A DNA stretch of 64,000 nucleotides from Dasypus novemcinctus (taxonomy: Eukaryota > Chordata > Mammalia > Cingulata > Dasypodidae). Positions 34,700 to 46,909 of this stretch are shown in pieces. Both the position numbers and the translations under genes were made by a program. The stretch is from NCBI RefSeq assembly GCF_030445035.2, contig NC_080676.1:17770940-17834939 (forward strand), given 5' to 3'. The notes beneath the pieces are model-generated. The model was not told the DNA's origin. It searched no databases and worked only from the letters and a program-made list of their open reading frames with translations. Every line of letters starts with the position of its first letter. Within the stretch, counting starts at the first letter, position 1.

Positions 34700-36384
34700 T
34701 ATATATGATTACTTATTTTTAAATCTTTGTTTTACTTGGTTATATGAATGCCCAATATTTTCCCTATCTGTTTTCCAGTTGATGTACATTTTAATTGTTT
34801 CTAATTTTTGCCATTGTGAATTATGTCACAATGATCATCGTTGTATGTGCCTCCTTACTAACTTATAAAAGAATTTCTCCATGGTGTATATGGTATACAT
34901 GGTGGGCTTCCTATGTCATAAGCTATACTGTACATTATCAAACTGATCTCCAAAGAATTTTTACTATTTAACACTCCTACAAGTCGTATTAGAGTTTCTG
35001 TCTCTGCATCAAGTTATTGTCAGATATTTTTCTCATCTTTGACAATCATGGTTGTAAAATGTTTTCTTATAGTTTTAATTTGCACTTCCCTGATTAGTAG
35101 TGAAGTTAAGCAACATTTTATTCATTTATTGGCCATTTTTATTTCTTCTCTTGTGAATTGTCTATCCATATTCTTTGCATATATTCATTGTGCTGTTGTT
35201 ACTTCTGGTTACCACCCATTTTACTGCAAACATCTTCTCTCAGTCTATGGCTAGTCTTTCTCTTGTTTACAACTCTGTTTTGTGCAAAAAGTTTTAATTA
35301 TAATGTAGTAAATATATTAGAATTTTCATTTCTGATTTGTACATTTTTTGTCATGAGTAAAAGAATATTTTCTTACAGGAAAGTCATAAAGATATATTCT
35401 ATATTTTCCTCAAAAACTTTTTAGTGATCTAATTTTACTTTTTCTATATGAATAACCAATTTTCTCAGCACCATTTATCTTATAGCCCTTCCTTTCCCTC
35501 ATTGATTTATAATGTCACATCTTTCATTCATTATTGTCATGTATGAGTCAGATTCAAGGCTCTTTCTATTCCATTGGTCTATTTGTTTATCCCTCTACCA
35601 CTATCTTCATTATTCCTTTATAAAAGTCCTATATCTAGGAGGTCAAATCAACTATCCTGTATTTTCTTAAAATTGTCTTAGTATCAGGCTATGATGACTT
35701 GTCTGATTTCCCCTGATATTTTGTATCTTCTAAGGAATACTGACTTTTCACTTACTTTAAGATGATTTTCTAATAAAATAATTTCTTACGCTCAGTGAAC
35801 ATTGTCTTAGTTATTCTTGGCCATTGCCCTTGCATATGAAAAACCCTAAAAATATCATTATTGAAATTATATTAGATTAAGAGATTACTAAGGATGCATC
35901 ATCCTTTATAACCCTAAGATTTCCCAACAATGAGTATGATATAACTTTTCATTTATTCAGGTCTTCTTTGTATGATCTACAGTAATTTTTCTCTGTTCAG
36001 CCTTGCACTCGATACATTTTTTCCTTATTTAAGCAAGTTCTTTTGTATTGATTGAATTTTATTAGTTATTATTAGCATATGCATCATTATAAAGGCTATT
36101 GACTTTTATATGTTGATTAGTTCTAATAATTTGTCTACTGATTCTCTTGAATTTTCCATGAAGCATGGAGATAATCATATCTTTTTCAAATAAAGACCAT
36201 TGTTTGCCTTCCTTTGTAATTAATATTATTATTCTAGCTTCTTTCCTTTTATTTCTTTCTGCAATCATTTCTGAAAATTGCATTGACCATTACCTACATT
36301 TTGCTGTTGAATGGGAGCCATGGAGTTGGCATCCTTTCCTTCTGCCTGAATTACTGGAAATGTTTGTAGAATTCACCATTTTCC
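34700..36384 (-). mobile_element. Ancient antisense L1M fragment
   Basis: On the plus strand the series TTTCCAGTTGATGTACAT, GCCATTGTGAATTATGTC, AATTTGCACTTCCCTGATTA, CTCAGCACCATTTATCTTAT, CTATTCCATTGGTCTATTTG and GTAGAATTCACCATTTTCC occurs in the order expected for the reverse complement of the 3' half of L1 ORF2. Heavily diverged; no frame survives. Confidence 0.75.
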
Positions 36385-36466
36385 TATATATTTTGAAAAA
36401 TCAGTATAAACTTTATTTTTTAGAGAAGTTTTAGATTACAGAAAAGTTATATCAAAAATATAGGGG
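36385..36466 (-). mobile_element. Antisense L1M 3' end, piece 1 of a split element
   Basis: TTTTTTAGAGAAGTTTTAGA followed by TTACAGAAAAGTTATATC is the reverse complement of an L1M 3' UTR end. It is broken by a sense L1 at 36,467 and appears to continue at 43,690, 46,910 and 48,115. Confidence 0.55.
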
Positions 36467-37214
36467 AGGAGTTTTGGGAAGATGGCATCAGAGTAGGCAG
36501 GCAGATCTCAATTCTCTCAAAAAAATAATGGAGAAAGTGCCAAAAGCTGTCTGAAGGACCTGCTTTGGGAGCCAGCAGACCAGGACAGTGTTGCACAACT
36601 CCCAAGAGGGCAAGGGACAGAGAGATGAAGAACCTGAAACAACAAATGTGAGTTACCAAATCTCCATGGCAGCTGGGAAGGGCTCCCATCCATCACCCTG
36701 AAGACATTAAGCCTGGATGAAACCCCTGACTCACTGAAGGTGACTGAGAGGGTAAAAGATATCTTCCACACCAATAGCTGTTAGAAAATAAGAAGGAGGG
36801 TGAATTGGAGGCTTCTCTACAGTGAATTCAGACAGCAGAGCTTGCTTTGAACCTCAATTCCAGTCAGACCAGGTACAATGGAAAGCAGAGATTAAAAGAA
36901 ACACCTCCATGGAAAGGTTCACCAGCAAGTGCCACCTGCTGCCTGGCCAGGAAGTTGCAAGCAGAAAAACTGTTTTTAGGTCTCTTAATCTTCCTGGGAG
37001 AAAACCTGCTCTGCATTAATTAGTTCCTAGCTTAATTTTGATAACTTTACCTGGGCAATTTTAAAGACTTAAAATAAGGTGAATCAAATATCAAAGAAGA
37101 GCCATAAAAAAAAAAAAAGACAAGAGAAATCAACCACCAGAGTAAATTCACCAACATATTCAGATGCCTAGACATCAGCAAAATATTACAGGTCATACTA
37201 GAAAACATGAATAG

Positions 37215-37620
37215 ATGGCCCAGCCAAAGGAACTAACCAAGTATCCTAATGAGATACAGGATTTAAGACAACTAATCAATAATAATCATGCAAGTATCCT
37301 AAATCAATTCAAAGAATTGAAAGAAAATATGACTAATGAGATAAAGGATATTAAGAAGACATTGGATGAGCATAAAGAACAATTTGAGGGCCTGCAAACA
37401 AAAGAAACAAAGCTTATGGTAATGAAAGACATGATGGATGAGATTAAAATATATTAGAGGCACATATGAGGTTATTTGAATTGCTCAAAGACAGAATTAG
37501 TTATTTCAAGGACAGAAAGTCTGAAATGGAAAAGACAGGAGAATGGAAAGTGAAAAGAATGGAAAGAATAGAATAAGTCCTCAGGGAATCATTGACAACA
37601 TGAAATGCACAAAAATACAT
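37215..37620 (+). pseudogene. L1 ORF1 N-terminal remnant (coiled coil)
   Basis: An 80-codon open frame (37,215-37,457) of heptad-like charged sequence (IKDIKKTLDEHKEQF) corresponds to the ORF1p coiled coil. The RNA-recognition and C-terminal domains are missing because the element jumps into ORF2 soon after. It cannot form a working RNA chaperone. Confidence 0.7.
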
Positions 37621-37625
37621 CTTAT

Positions 37626-39454
37626 GTTAGAAACTGAGAAATGGAAATCCATGCCTCTACAGTAATAGTTGGAGACTTCAATACACCATTCTCACTATTA
37701 TATAGAACATCTGAACAGAGGATAAATAAGGAAACAAAGCCTGAATGATATGATAAATAACTAGACCTAACAGATATTTATAGAGCAACACACTCCAAAA
37801 CAGTAGAATATACATTCTTTTCAAGCACTCATATATCCTTCTCCAGGATAGACTATATATTGGGTCACAAAACAAATCTCAATAAATAGAAAAAGATTGA
37901 AATTATACAAACGCTTTCCCTGATCATAGTGGAAGGAAGCTGAAAATCAGTAATGGACATAAAAAGGGAAAATTCATAAATCTATAGAGATGAAACAACA
38001 CACGCTTAAATAATCAATGGGTCAAGGAAGAAATTTCAAGAGAATTCAGTAAATATCTTGAGATGAATGAAAATGAGAATATAACATATCAAAACTATGG
38101 GACACCACAAAGGCAGTGCTGAAAGGGAAAATTATAGCTCCCAATCCTTAAGTTTAAAAAGAAGAAAGCTAAAATTGAAGATCTAACTGCACACCTGGAA
38201 AAACTAGAAAAGAACAGCAAACTAATCCCAAACCAACTGAAGGAAAGAAATAGTAAAGAACAGAGCAGAAGTAAATGAAATTGAGACTAACAACAACAGA
38301 AATAATACAGAGAATCAACAAAACCAAACGTTGGTTCTTTGAGAAGATCAACAAAATCGACAAACACTTAGCTAGTAAGATAAGGAAAAAAAGAGAAAAG
38401 TTGTAAATTAAAAAATCAGAAATGAGAGGGGGAACATTACCACTGATCCCCAGGAATAAGGGAGATCATAAGAGGATACCATGAGCAACGGTATGCCAAA
38501 AATTAGACAATGTAGACAAGATGGACAAATTCCTAGGAACACAAAAACAACCTACACTGACATTGGAAGAAATAGAAGGCCTCAACAAATCAATCACAAA
38601 TAAAAGATTGAAACAGCCATCTAAAACCTCCCAAAGTTGAAAATTCCAGGACCAAGCGGCTTCTACTTAGGTGAATTCTACCAATCATTCAAAGATGATC
38701 TAATACCAATCTTGCTCAAACTCCTCCAAAACAGTGAACAAGAAAGAAAACTATCAAACTCATCTTATGAAGTCAACATCACCTTAATACCAAAATCAGA
38801 TAAAAATATTATTAAAAAAGAAGAATAGAGACCAGTATCTCTAATGTATATAAATGCAAAAATCCTCAATGAAATACTTGCAAACAGAATCCAAAATCAC
38901 ATCAAAGGTATTATATGTCATGATCAAGTGGGTTTTATGCCAGTATGCAAGTGTGGTTCAATACAATAAATCAATTAGTGTAATCAACCACATTGATAAA
39001 CTGAGGGAAAAAACAAAAACAGAAAAAACATGATCCTCTTGCTGGATGCAGAAAAGGCAATTGACAAAATCCAGCATCTTTTCTTGATAAAAACACCCCC
39101 AAAAGAAAGGAATAGAAGGAAGTTTTCCCAACAAGATAAAGTTCATATATGAAAAACCTACAGCTAGCATTGTACACCATGGTGAAAGACTGAAGGATTT
39201 CCTGCTGAGATCAGGAAAAAGACAAGGATGCCAAGTGTCACTGATGTTACCGAATGTTGTGCTAGAAGTTCTACCCAGAGCAATTAGGCTAGATAAAGAA
39301 ATAAAAGGCACCCAAATAGGAAAGGAAGTAATAAAACTTTCACTGTTCACTGATGATTATAATTCTATAGCTGGAAAATCCTGAAAAATCCACAACAAAA
39401 TATTAGAATAGATATTTCCTCAAAGTGGTGGGATACAAGATTAATGCAAAAAAA
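37626..39454 (+). pseudogene. L1 ORF2 remnant, endonuclease tail to reverse transcriptase
   Basis: It begins inside the endonuclease (a V-G-D-F-N-T-P-F segment near 37,666, and S-R-I-D-Y near 37,845) and runs to the palm of the reverse transcriptase. The catalytic motif is F-T-D-D at 39,346-39,357, so both Asp residues survive. Many stops and frameshifts. The frame is cut by the 2-kb insertion and goes on at 41,456 (W-H-F-Y-S segment). Confidence 0.8.
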
Positions 39455-41455
39455 TTAAAGGGGAAAGGGTTTGATATTGGATATATATGGGAGTCCCCTA
39501 TATTGTATATGTGACTGTACTGTGATCAAAAACTTTTTTGAAGGCAAAATTAAAAATTAGAAAAAAGAAAAGAAAGGATGCAGACACTGAGGAAGAAATG
39601 AAAGAAATTGTCTTACCACTGTACATACAGGACAACACCTATTACAGTGATGGAAGGCAAAATGTCAGTAACAAAGTTTTTATGATATTTTTCATTTTTA
39701 ATACCCCAAATTATTTTTACTTTATTTTAGTTTTTCTAAATTAGTATGTATTCTATTTCTAATCTTTAAACCTATCACTACTATTTAATTTTCCTATTAA
39801 GTGAATTTGGCAATATATTAGGTTTCATTTTTTAAGAAGTTTTGGACCCTTTTTAAGAAATTTTGGACCACAGAAGGGTTCAACTATGGCAAGGGAGGAA
39901 TTTTGGTGTGGGGTGTTATTGATGGAGAATACATGTTTGGGAGGAAATTCTCCAGGACATGTATATAGGGTACATAAAATTGTTGAATATATGTTGGGTA
40001 TTTTCATAGTAGTTACAGTTACAAATGACAACTGAGGGAGTGCTGAGTCCTAGCCAGGGGAGCTCTGGCACATTCCCCAATGGAGTGGCAACAATCCCCC
40101 AAGTGCAATGGCAAAGACAGCAAAGAAGCCCAATGATGAGCCCTTCATACTGATGATTATGCTTATGAACCCGTGTGCCTGAAATTTGAACTAGGCCTAG
40201 AGCGGCAGGGTGCCTAAGATTTAACTCCTGAGAGCCTCCATGTTGCTCAAATGTGGCCACTCTCTAAGCCAAACTCAGCATGGTAATGCATTACCTTCCC
40301 CCCAACATGGGACATGACCCCTGGGAATGAGTTTCCCTGGCGCCGAGGGATTACTACCAATCACTACTGGTGATGCAACTAGAAAGAGACCTTGAATAAA
40401 AGGGGGAAAATGTAAAGATAAATTTAGGTTATATGGCTAAGAGTCTTCAAAAAAGAGTTAGGAGGTCATCAGAGGGGTCATGCTTATGCACACCTCAGCA
40501 GGATCCCAGAGACAGCCAAAGTAGGTACAATCTCACGTACTGGTGCTCCTGAGGGCTAAAGAGACACACTGGTTCTACAATCATGGCAGATGGCTATGGA
40601 ATTCAGTACCTTGTCAGTGGGCCTTACCTGGTAATTTGTGTTCCTGAGTGTGATGGAGTTGAACTCAGATATGAACTTTCTACACATGCCTCTTTTGTCA
40701 CTTTTACTGAATCTTTTGGTGCTGGGGTTGATGTATACCCAGGAGACTTCAATCTCTGTAATGGCCATGTGCCAGCTAGGCCATAAGTCTCAGCAGAGTT
40801 GCAGGTCCTACTCTCCAATTTGTTGGACTTGCACAGGTTGGCTAATAGGGAGGTGAAGATGGTCAACCACCAGACCAGGGAACTGAGAGTGCCTACAACT
40901 CCAAGCAGGAGAATCACATCCATCAACCATGGATCTAAGCCCCCTCTCGATATAGAGGTGGAGTGGACATCACCAATCCAGGGTCCACAGGATGGAGGAA
41001 TAAAATATGGATTAGCGTGAACTTACTGGTATTCTACTATAGAACTATTGGGACGAGTAATGAAAGAAACTGTAGCATTGATCTGGAGAAAGTGGCCAAG
41101 GTAGTTGCTGAGGGCAGGGAAAGGGTAGTAGAGATGAGATGTGGCAGCATTTCTGGGACTTGGAATTGTCCTAAATGATGGTGCAGGGACAGATGCTGGA
41201 CATTATATATCCTGCCATAACCCACTGAACGAACTGGGAGAGAGTGTAAACTACAATGCAAACTATAATCCATGTGGTTCAGCAGTGCTCCAAAATATAT
41301 TCACCAAATGCAATGAATGTGCCACAAAGATGAGGGAGGTTGTTGATATGGGAGGAGTTCACATGTGAGGTGTGGGGTATGTGGGAACCTCTTATATTTT
41401 TTAATGTAACATTTTTTGTGATTTATGTGTCTTTAAAAAAAGACAATTTAATTTT
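39455..41455 (+). mobile_element. 5'-truncated L1 copy consisting only of 3' UTR
   Basis: The stretch is homologous along its full length to 60,944-62,940, the 3' UTR of the large L1 downstream, and ends in an A-rich tract (41,432-41,460). Host ORF2 coding stops at its left edge and resumes at its right edge. The short A-rich sequence at both junctions (AAAAAAT) is compatible with a target duplication. It therefore is a separate later insertion in the same orientation, from the L1 family with the long 3' UTR. Confidence 0.8.
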
Positions 41456-42960
41456 AAAAAATCAATGGCATTTCTATTCACTACTGATGAGAAATCTGAG
41501 GAGGAAATCAGGAAAAAAATCCATTTATGATGATGACTTAAAGAATTAGATATATAGGAATTAGCTTAACCAAGGACATAAAGGATTTGTATTCCAAAAA
41601 CTACAAAACATTTCTAAATAAAAGAAAGAAGACAAATAAATGCAAGGACATTCTGTGTTCATGGATTGGAAAACTAAATGTCATTAAGATGTCAAGTCTA
41701 CCCAAACTAATTTACAGATTCAACATAATCCCAACAAACATCAGACTTTTTTGAAGAAGTGGAAAAGCCAATTATAAAATTTATTTGGAAGATAAAGGGC
41801 CTTAAATAACCAAAAATGTTTTGAAACAGAAGAATGAAGTTTTAGGACTCTCACTTCCTGACTTTAAAGCATTTTATATAGCTGTAGTGGTAAAAGCAGG
41901 ATGGAAGTAGCATAAAGACAGATGGAGTTACATCAGTAACTAAATCAAGAACTCAGAAATAGGCCCTCACATCTATGATCAAGTGATTTGTTGACAAAAC
42001 TGTCAAGCCCTCCTATCTGGGCCATAACAGTCTATTCAACAAATGGTGCTGGGAAAATTGAATAGCCATATCCAAAAGAATGAAAGAGGATCCCTATCTC
42101 ACACCTTATATAAAAATGAACTCAAAATAGATCAAGGCCTTAAATATAAAAGCAACAACTATAAAATCCCTAGAAGAAAATGTAGGAAAACATCTTCAAG
42201 ATCTTGTGATAGGCAGTAGTTTCTTAAACCTTACATCCAAAGCACAAGTAACAAAAGAAAAAATAAGTAAATGGGACCTCCTCAAAATTAAATACTTTTT
42301 CACTTTAAAGGACTTTGTAAAAATGGTGAAAAGACACCATTCCAATGGAAGAAAAGATTTGTAAATCACATATCTGATAATGGTTTAATATCCATGGTAT
42401 ATAAAGAGATACTACAACTCAACAATTAAAGACAAAATACAGGATTAAAAAAATGGGCAAAAGACTTGAAAAGAGAATTGTCCATAGAAGAAATACAAAT
42501 GGTGAAAAAATACATGATGAAATGTTCAACATCACTAGTGATTAAGGAAATGCAAATTAAAAGTACAATGAGTATCATTTCATACCTATTAGAATGGTCA
42601 CTATTAAAACGTCAGAAAGCAACAAATGTTGGAAAGGACTTGGAGAAATAAGAACACTTATTCACTGTTGATGGGAATGTAGATTGATACAGTCACTGTG
42701 GAGGACTTTTGGCAGTTTCTAAGAAAGTTGAATATAGACTTGCCATGTGATCCACAATACCATTACTAGGTACATACCCAGAATAACTGAGAGCAATGAC
42801 ATGAACAGTCACCTGTACACTGATGTTCATAGCAGCATTATTCACAATTGCCAAAAGATGGAAACAAACCAGGTGTCCATCAACCAATAAATGGATACAC
42901 AAATTGTGACATATGCACATGAAAGAATATTATGCAGCTGTAAGAAGAAATGAAGTCATG
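41456..42960 (+). pseudogene. L1 ORF2 remnant, C-terminal part
   Basis: Continuation of ORF2 with the conserved order of the thumb and C-terminal region: I-P-C/F-V-F-M-D-W-type stretch near 41,650, F-I-W-K near 41,780, a T-I-W-S-V-N-K-W-type block near 42,020-42,060, and a C-terminal part to about 42,960 with a cysteine-region trace. Stops are common. No product. Confidence 0.75.
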
Positions 42961-43689
42961 AGGCATATGACAGCATGGATGAGCCTTGAGGACATAATGT
43001 TGAGTGAAGCAAGCCATACACAAAAGTACAAATTGTTATGATTGTGCTATTATGGACTAAATATATTGTGTAAACTCATGGAGTTAATAATTAAAATATA
43101 AGTCACCAGAAAATAGAATGAGAGTAGAGAATGGAAAGCTGAGGGTCAATCCATGCAGAATTGGTAAAAAAGGTTGTTTATAAATCTTCGGAAATAAATA
43201 AAAATGATGAAAGCACATAATATTTTTAACTAGCAGAACTATTATATGGGTATGGCAATGGTTGAAATGAAAAGTCTAAGGTCATGTATATTACTGCAGG
43301 AAAGCTAAAAGCTATAACATGGCATTGTGTTGCATAGTGAAACCTCATGTAAGATATGAATATGGGTGACATTGCATATAATAAGACTGTTTGTTTACAA
43401 AATAAATACAAATAAACTAGAGAGATGGAAACAGAATAGCAGCTATGTAAGGTAGAGGAAGCAAAGAGAGATTGAGAGATGATGAGGGTTTTTTGTTCAT
43501 TTGTCTGTTTTTATTATTATGATTATCATTAATATTGGAATAATGAAAATGCTCTAATAATGACTGAAGTGATAAATGTACAATTATTTGACTAGACCAA
43601 ACAGCATTGATTGTATGCTTTGGATGGATTTATGCTTTATTAATATGTATCAATAAATTTGATTTGTTAAAAAACAACAAAACCATGGC

Positions 43690-43883
43690 TTTACAACATA
43701 CTGACACTTATTGTAAATGAGGGATTATAGTAATAGTACAATTATAAAAATATTCTTTAAGAAAGTGTAGAGGATACCCATATTACCCCCCCAGCACATA
43801 CACATTTTCCTCTATTCCTCACATCTTACATTAGTGAGGTACATTTATTATAACTGACAAAAAATTGAAGCACAGATACTAAT
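43690..43883 (-). mobile_element. Antisense L1M 3' end, piece 2
   Basis: GAGGATACCCATATTACCCC followed by AGCACATACACATTTTCC and GAGGTACATTTATTATAAC is reverse-complement L1M 3' UTR. It stops exactly at the left MaLR LTR and resumes at 46,910. Confidence 0.6.
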
Positions 43884-44398
43884 TGTAGCAGTTTGATACA
43901 GTTATGAATTCCAAAAAATATATAGGAATTGTGTTTGTAAATTGTTCTGTACATTGATATGATTAAATTATGATTAGGGCTTTGATTGGACCACATCAGT
44001 AGGGTGTTGAGTCCCACATCTTGGTGGGCAGGGATTCACTGATAAAAGTCATGGCAAATACAGAGTTTGAGGGTCTTTAATGTTGGAGTTTTGATATTGA
44101 AGTTTGATGCTGAGCCTTAAACTGGAGACCCAGGAAGAAATCATACAGAAGAAAGAGAAGCAAGCCCCCAAAACAGAGGATCCCTGAGCCCAGAGAGAAC
44201 CAAGACCTGGGAAGAGAGGAGCCCTCACAGATGTTGGCAGTCATCTTGCTCCAGCATTTGAAAATAGTCTTTGGTGAGGGAAGTAACTTACACTTTATGG
44301 CCTGATATCTGTAGGGTCCTACCCCAAATAAATACCCTTTATAACAGTCAGCAGATTTCTGGTATTTTGCATCAGCACCCCTTTGGCTGACTAATACA
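43884..44398 (+). mobile_element. 5' LTR of the MaLR-like provirus
   Basis: TGTAGCAGTTTGATACAG to CTGACTAATACA, 515 bp. The polyadenylation region CCCCAAATAAATACCCTTTA lies near 44,322. It includes about 35 bp (around 44,000-44,035) that the 3' LTR lacks. The two LTRs look roughly 10% diverged by eye. Confidence 0.88.
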
Positions 44399-44725
44399 GA
44401 AGTGGGGAAGTGCTTTTGCAATTACCAAAATGCTGGAATGGTTTTATAAATGGTTAAGGGGTATTTTTTGGAGGAATTGTGAATTGTTTGATGGAAAAGG
44501 CCTAGATCACTTTGAAGAGACTGTTAATAGCAATATAGATGTTAAAGAGACTTTTTATGATGATTTAGAAGTAAATAATGAAACTATTATTGGAAACTGA
44601 AGGAAAGGTGATCCATGTTTTGAAGTCACAGAGAGCTTAGTAGATTTACTCCTGGTGTTGTATGGAAGGCAGAATTTGAAAATGGTGAGCCTAGGCATTT
44701 AGGTAAAGAACTTTCTAAAGTAAAC

Positions 44726-45892
44726 TTGGAGAATGTGACTTGGCTTCTGCTTGCAGCTTACAGCAAAATGCTAGAAGAGAGAGATACACTGAGGACTGAA
44801 CTGCTAGGCACAAAGAAAACAGAAAATGATTCTGGAAAGTCCAAGCCTCTGGAAATCAAGTCTCCAGATGAAAGTGCCACATTGGAGGACTTAACTAAAC
44901 TTGGCATTTGTAAATCAGGATTGAAGATGGAGTTATCTCAGAAAGAGTTGTGGAAAGTCTTACTGTCTGATGGCTTGGACCCCTGCTTCTTGCATGCTAA
45001 ACCAACAAGGTTTTTGAGAAAGCTGTATGAACAAAACTGAGGGAAGGCTATCTAGGCGACCTACGGTGGGCCGAGGGAACCGGTAGAACGGACGGGCTTC
45101 CTGCTTTCCGCAGGGGCATGGGTGAGTCCCACCCTCTCTGTCTGGCGAACGGGCTGCCCGCTCTTCACCGAGGTACGGGCGAGCCACGCCCTCTCGACTG
45201 TTCCTGCCTCACCGCCAAGCCCGACCTACTGCCTCCCCCTCTTCCCCCTCGCCGGGGCCATGCCATCCAACGACCACTGGCCAATCCCCGCCGGCCAACT
45301 TTCACATCGCCTAACTCCCACCAGCTTCAACTGACCAATGCCCCACACGCCGTCTCCTGCCTGCCCCGTCCCCTCACCCCACAATATATATTGTCCAGCA
45401 CTTCCTGAATAAAGCAGACTGCACATTGCCACCACTTGCCGTCTCCACAGCAAAGTGCGTCCGCCTAGCCCCCCCCCCACCTCGAGCAGCCTGCGCAAAG
45501 CCAAAGGAACCCCGACATCACAAAACCACTGCCATCTTGGACCAAAAGGGACATGGAAAGGAGAGATTGAAGGAGAAACAACTTTAAGCGGTAAACCATG
45601 GAAGATGAGATCTGAAATTGAGACTTCACCTTGGGCCAAGAGAGGAACACCACCCATGTGCACAGAGAGGGTGAGTTTTCACCAGCAGTTGAAGAGGGTA
45701 GATGTCCCTACCCAACGTTCAGGGAGAGTTTTGCTGCCCAAGAGAGCAGAAAGGATGAAGAACATTCCTCAAGGATTATGGAGATTGAGGTCAATGCCCC
45801 ATAGACCTGATAGGGGTGGGCCTGTCCCTCATGGATTAGGGAGGGCCAGGTGGTCAACTCATTGCTCTGAGAGGGTTGAGCCTGTATGCTAA
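44726..45892 (+). pseudogene. Internal open frame of the MaLR-like provirus, split by a solo LTR
   Basis: A 104-codon piece (44,726-45,040) ends where the solo LTR begins. After the LTR and its duplication the same frame stays open from 45,527 to a stop at 45,892. LTR plus duplication are 489 bp, divisible by three, and both pieces are in the same register, so the frame was about 225 codons long before the insertion. The N-terminal part is acidic and helical-looking, the C-terminal part is Arg/Gly/Pro-rich, which would suit a small gag-like RNA-binding protein. I recognise no domain. Function is unknown; the gag idea is inference from position. Confidence 0.5.
45038..45520 (+). mobile_element. 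CpG-rich solo LTR with exact 6-bp duplication
   Basis: It begins TGAGGGAAGGCTATCTAGGC and ends CCCGACATCA. CAAAAC flanks it exactly on both sides (45,032-45,037 and 45,521-45,526). A TATA-like AATATATATT (45,383-45,392) lies just before AATAAA at 45,408-45,413. The sequence is strikingly GC- and CpG-rich compared with everything around it, so CpG decay has been limited and the insertion is probably recent. A 6-bp duplication is usual for class II (beta/ERVK-type) integration. Strand was assigned from the TATA and AATAAA order. The family was not identified. Confidence 0.8.
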
Positions 45893-46060
45893 AAGTTAGG
45901 GGGAATATTGTCTTCACATCACTGTACTAAGGGGGTTAAGAGTCTAACCTAAAGATTGGTTAAAGTGTGGCAATCCACCCAACACTCTTCGAGGGTGAGT
46001 TCTGAAGCTTGGTTGACACCCAGATGCTTGATGAGAGTGGAACCAAGAAAATGGTTGTTG
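45660..46060 (+). repeat. Degenerate ~50-58-bp tandem repeat in MaLR internal region
   Basis: A GAGGGTKGAG-like core recurs near 45,666, 45,718, 45,810, 45,868, 45,926, 45,985 and 46,033. Several neighbouring cores are spaced about 58 bp apart. Each is preceded by a TCACTGCTC/TCACTGTAC-like phrase. Units are diverged and one may be missing near 45,760. Confidence 0.5.
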
Positions 46061-46436
46061 GGCAAGCCTGTGGAAAATGTGGGTTCCCATAAGGCTCCAA
46101 GGAGAAGAAACCATCATCTTAAAATTGACTCTCAGACTTTGAAATTGAAAGGAGGATGCCCTGTAGGTTTACTGAATTCTAGAGGACCCATGACTCAAGT
46201 TTCCCTCCCAATTTTTCCTTATTATAATGTGAATGTTTATCCTTTGCCTGTCCATTTGTGTACTGGAAACAGATAAATTGTTTTATAAGTTTCAGATGTG
46301 TATAACAGAGGAAATTTTGCCCCAAGACAAACTGTATTTCTTTAAATTGATTGTGATATGATTTAGTACATGCACTGTTGCTGATTCAAGGTTTTTTTGA
46401 ATATTGTAATGTCTTTTTGGAATTCAGAGGGTGGAA

Positions 46437-46909
46437 TGTAGCAGTTTGATATAGTTATGAATTCCAAAAATAGATATGAATTATGTTTGTAAACTTTTCT
46501 GTACCTGGGCATGATTAAATTATGATTGGGCTTTGATTGGACCACGTCACTCACTGATAAAAGGCATGGCAAAGGACAGAGTTCAAGGGTCTTCGATGTT
46601 GGAGTTTGATGCTGAAGCCTTAAGATGGAGCCCTGGGAAGTAAGCACATAGAAGAAAGAGAAGCAAGCCCCAGAAACAAAGGAACCCTGAGCCCAGGAAG
46701 AAGCAAGACACAGGAAGAGAGGAACACAGGAAGCCTGAACCCTTGCAGACATTGGCAGCCATCTTGCTCCAACACATGAAAATAGAATGGTGAGGGAAGT
46801 AATTTATGCTTTATGGACTGATATCTGTCCTACCCCAAATAAATACCCTTTATAACAGCCAGCAGATTTCTGGTATTTTGCATCAGTACCCCTTTGGCTA
46901 ACTAATACA
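46437..46909 (+). mobile_element. 3' LTR of the MaLR-like provirus
   Basis: TGTAGCAGTTTGATATAG to CTAACTAATACA, 473 bp. The polyadenylation region CCCCAAATAAATACCCTTTA lies near 46,835. It is shorter than the 5' LTR because of one internal deletion. Confidence 0.88.

Larger units (their letters stand above)
36467..43682 (+). mobile_element. Sense L1, defective, carrying a 2-kb insertion
   Basis: It starts GGAGGAGTTTTGGGAAGATG, the usual form of an L1 5' end. 5' UTR to about 37,210, ORF1 N-terminal half (37,215-37,620), then a direct jump into the endonuclease domain of ORF2 (about 37,640), so ORF1 C-terminus and the first part of ORF2 are deleted. ORF2 runs to about 39,454, is interrupted by an L1 3' UTR copy, and resumes at 41,456-42,960. 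A 3' UTR of about 700 bp ends AATAAATTTGATTTGTTAAA near 43,670. Multiple stops; not mobile now. Confidence 0.85.
43884..46909 (+). mobile_element. Complete MaLR-like provirus (non-autonomous class III)
   Basis: Two LTRs (43,884-44,398 and 46,437-46,909) of the same subfamily enclose about 2.04 kb of internal sequence. The flanks CTAAT (43,879-43,883) and GTAAT (46,910-46,914) give a 5-bp target duplication with one mismatch. A purine run CAGAGGGTGGAA (46,425-46,436) abuts the 3' LTR as polypurine tract. The internal part has one long open frame interrupted by a later solo LTR, and no pol. MaLR elements were mobilised in trans by ERVL-type enzymes, and the absence of pol fits. All other MaLR LTRs in the window are solo. 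Confidence 0.85.

Noticed and set aside
45118..45663. GC-rich overlapping frames on both strands, which looked like a CpG island with a first exon
   Set aside because: The GC-rich block has exact 6-bp flanking duplications and TG...CA ends, so it is a solo LTR.
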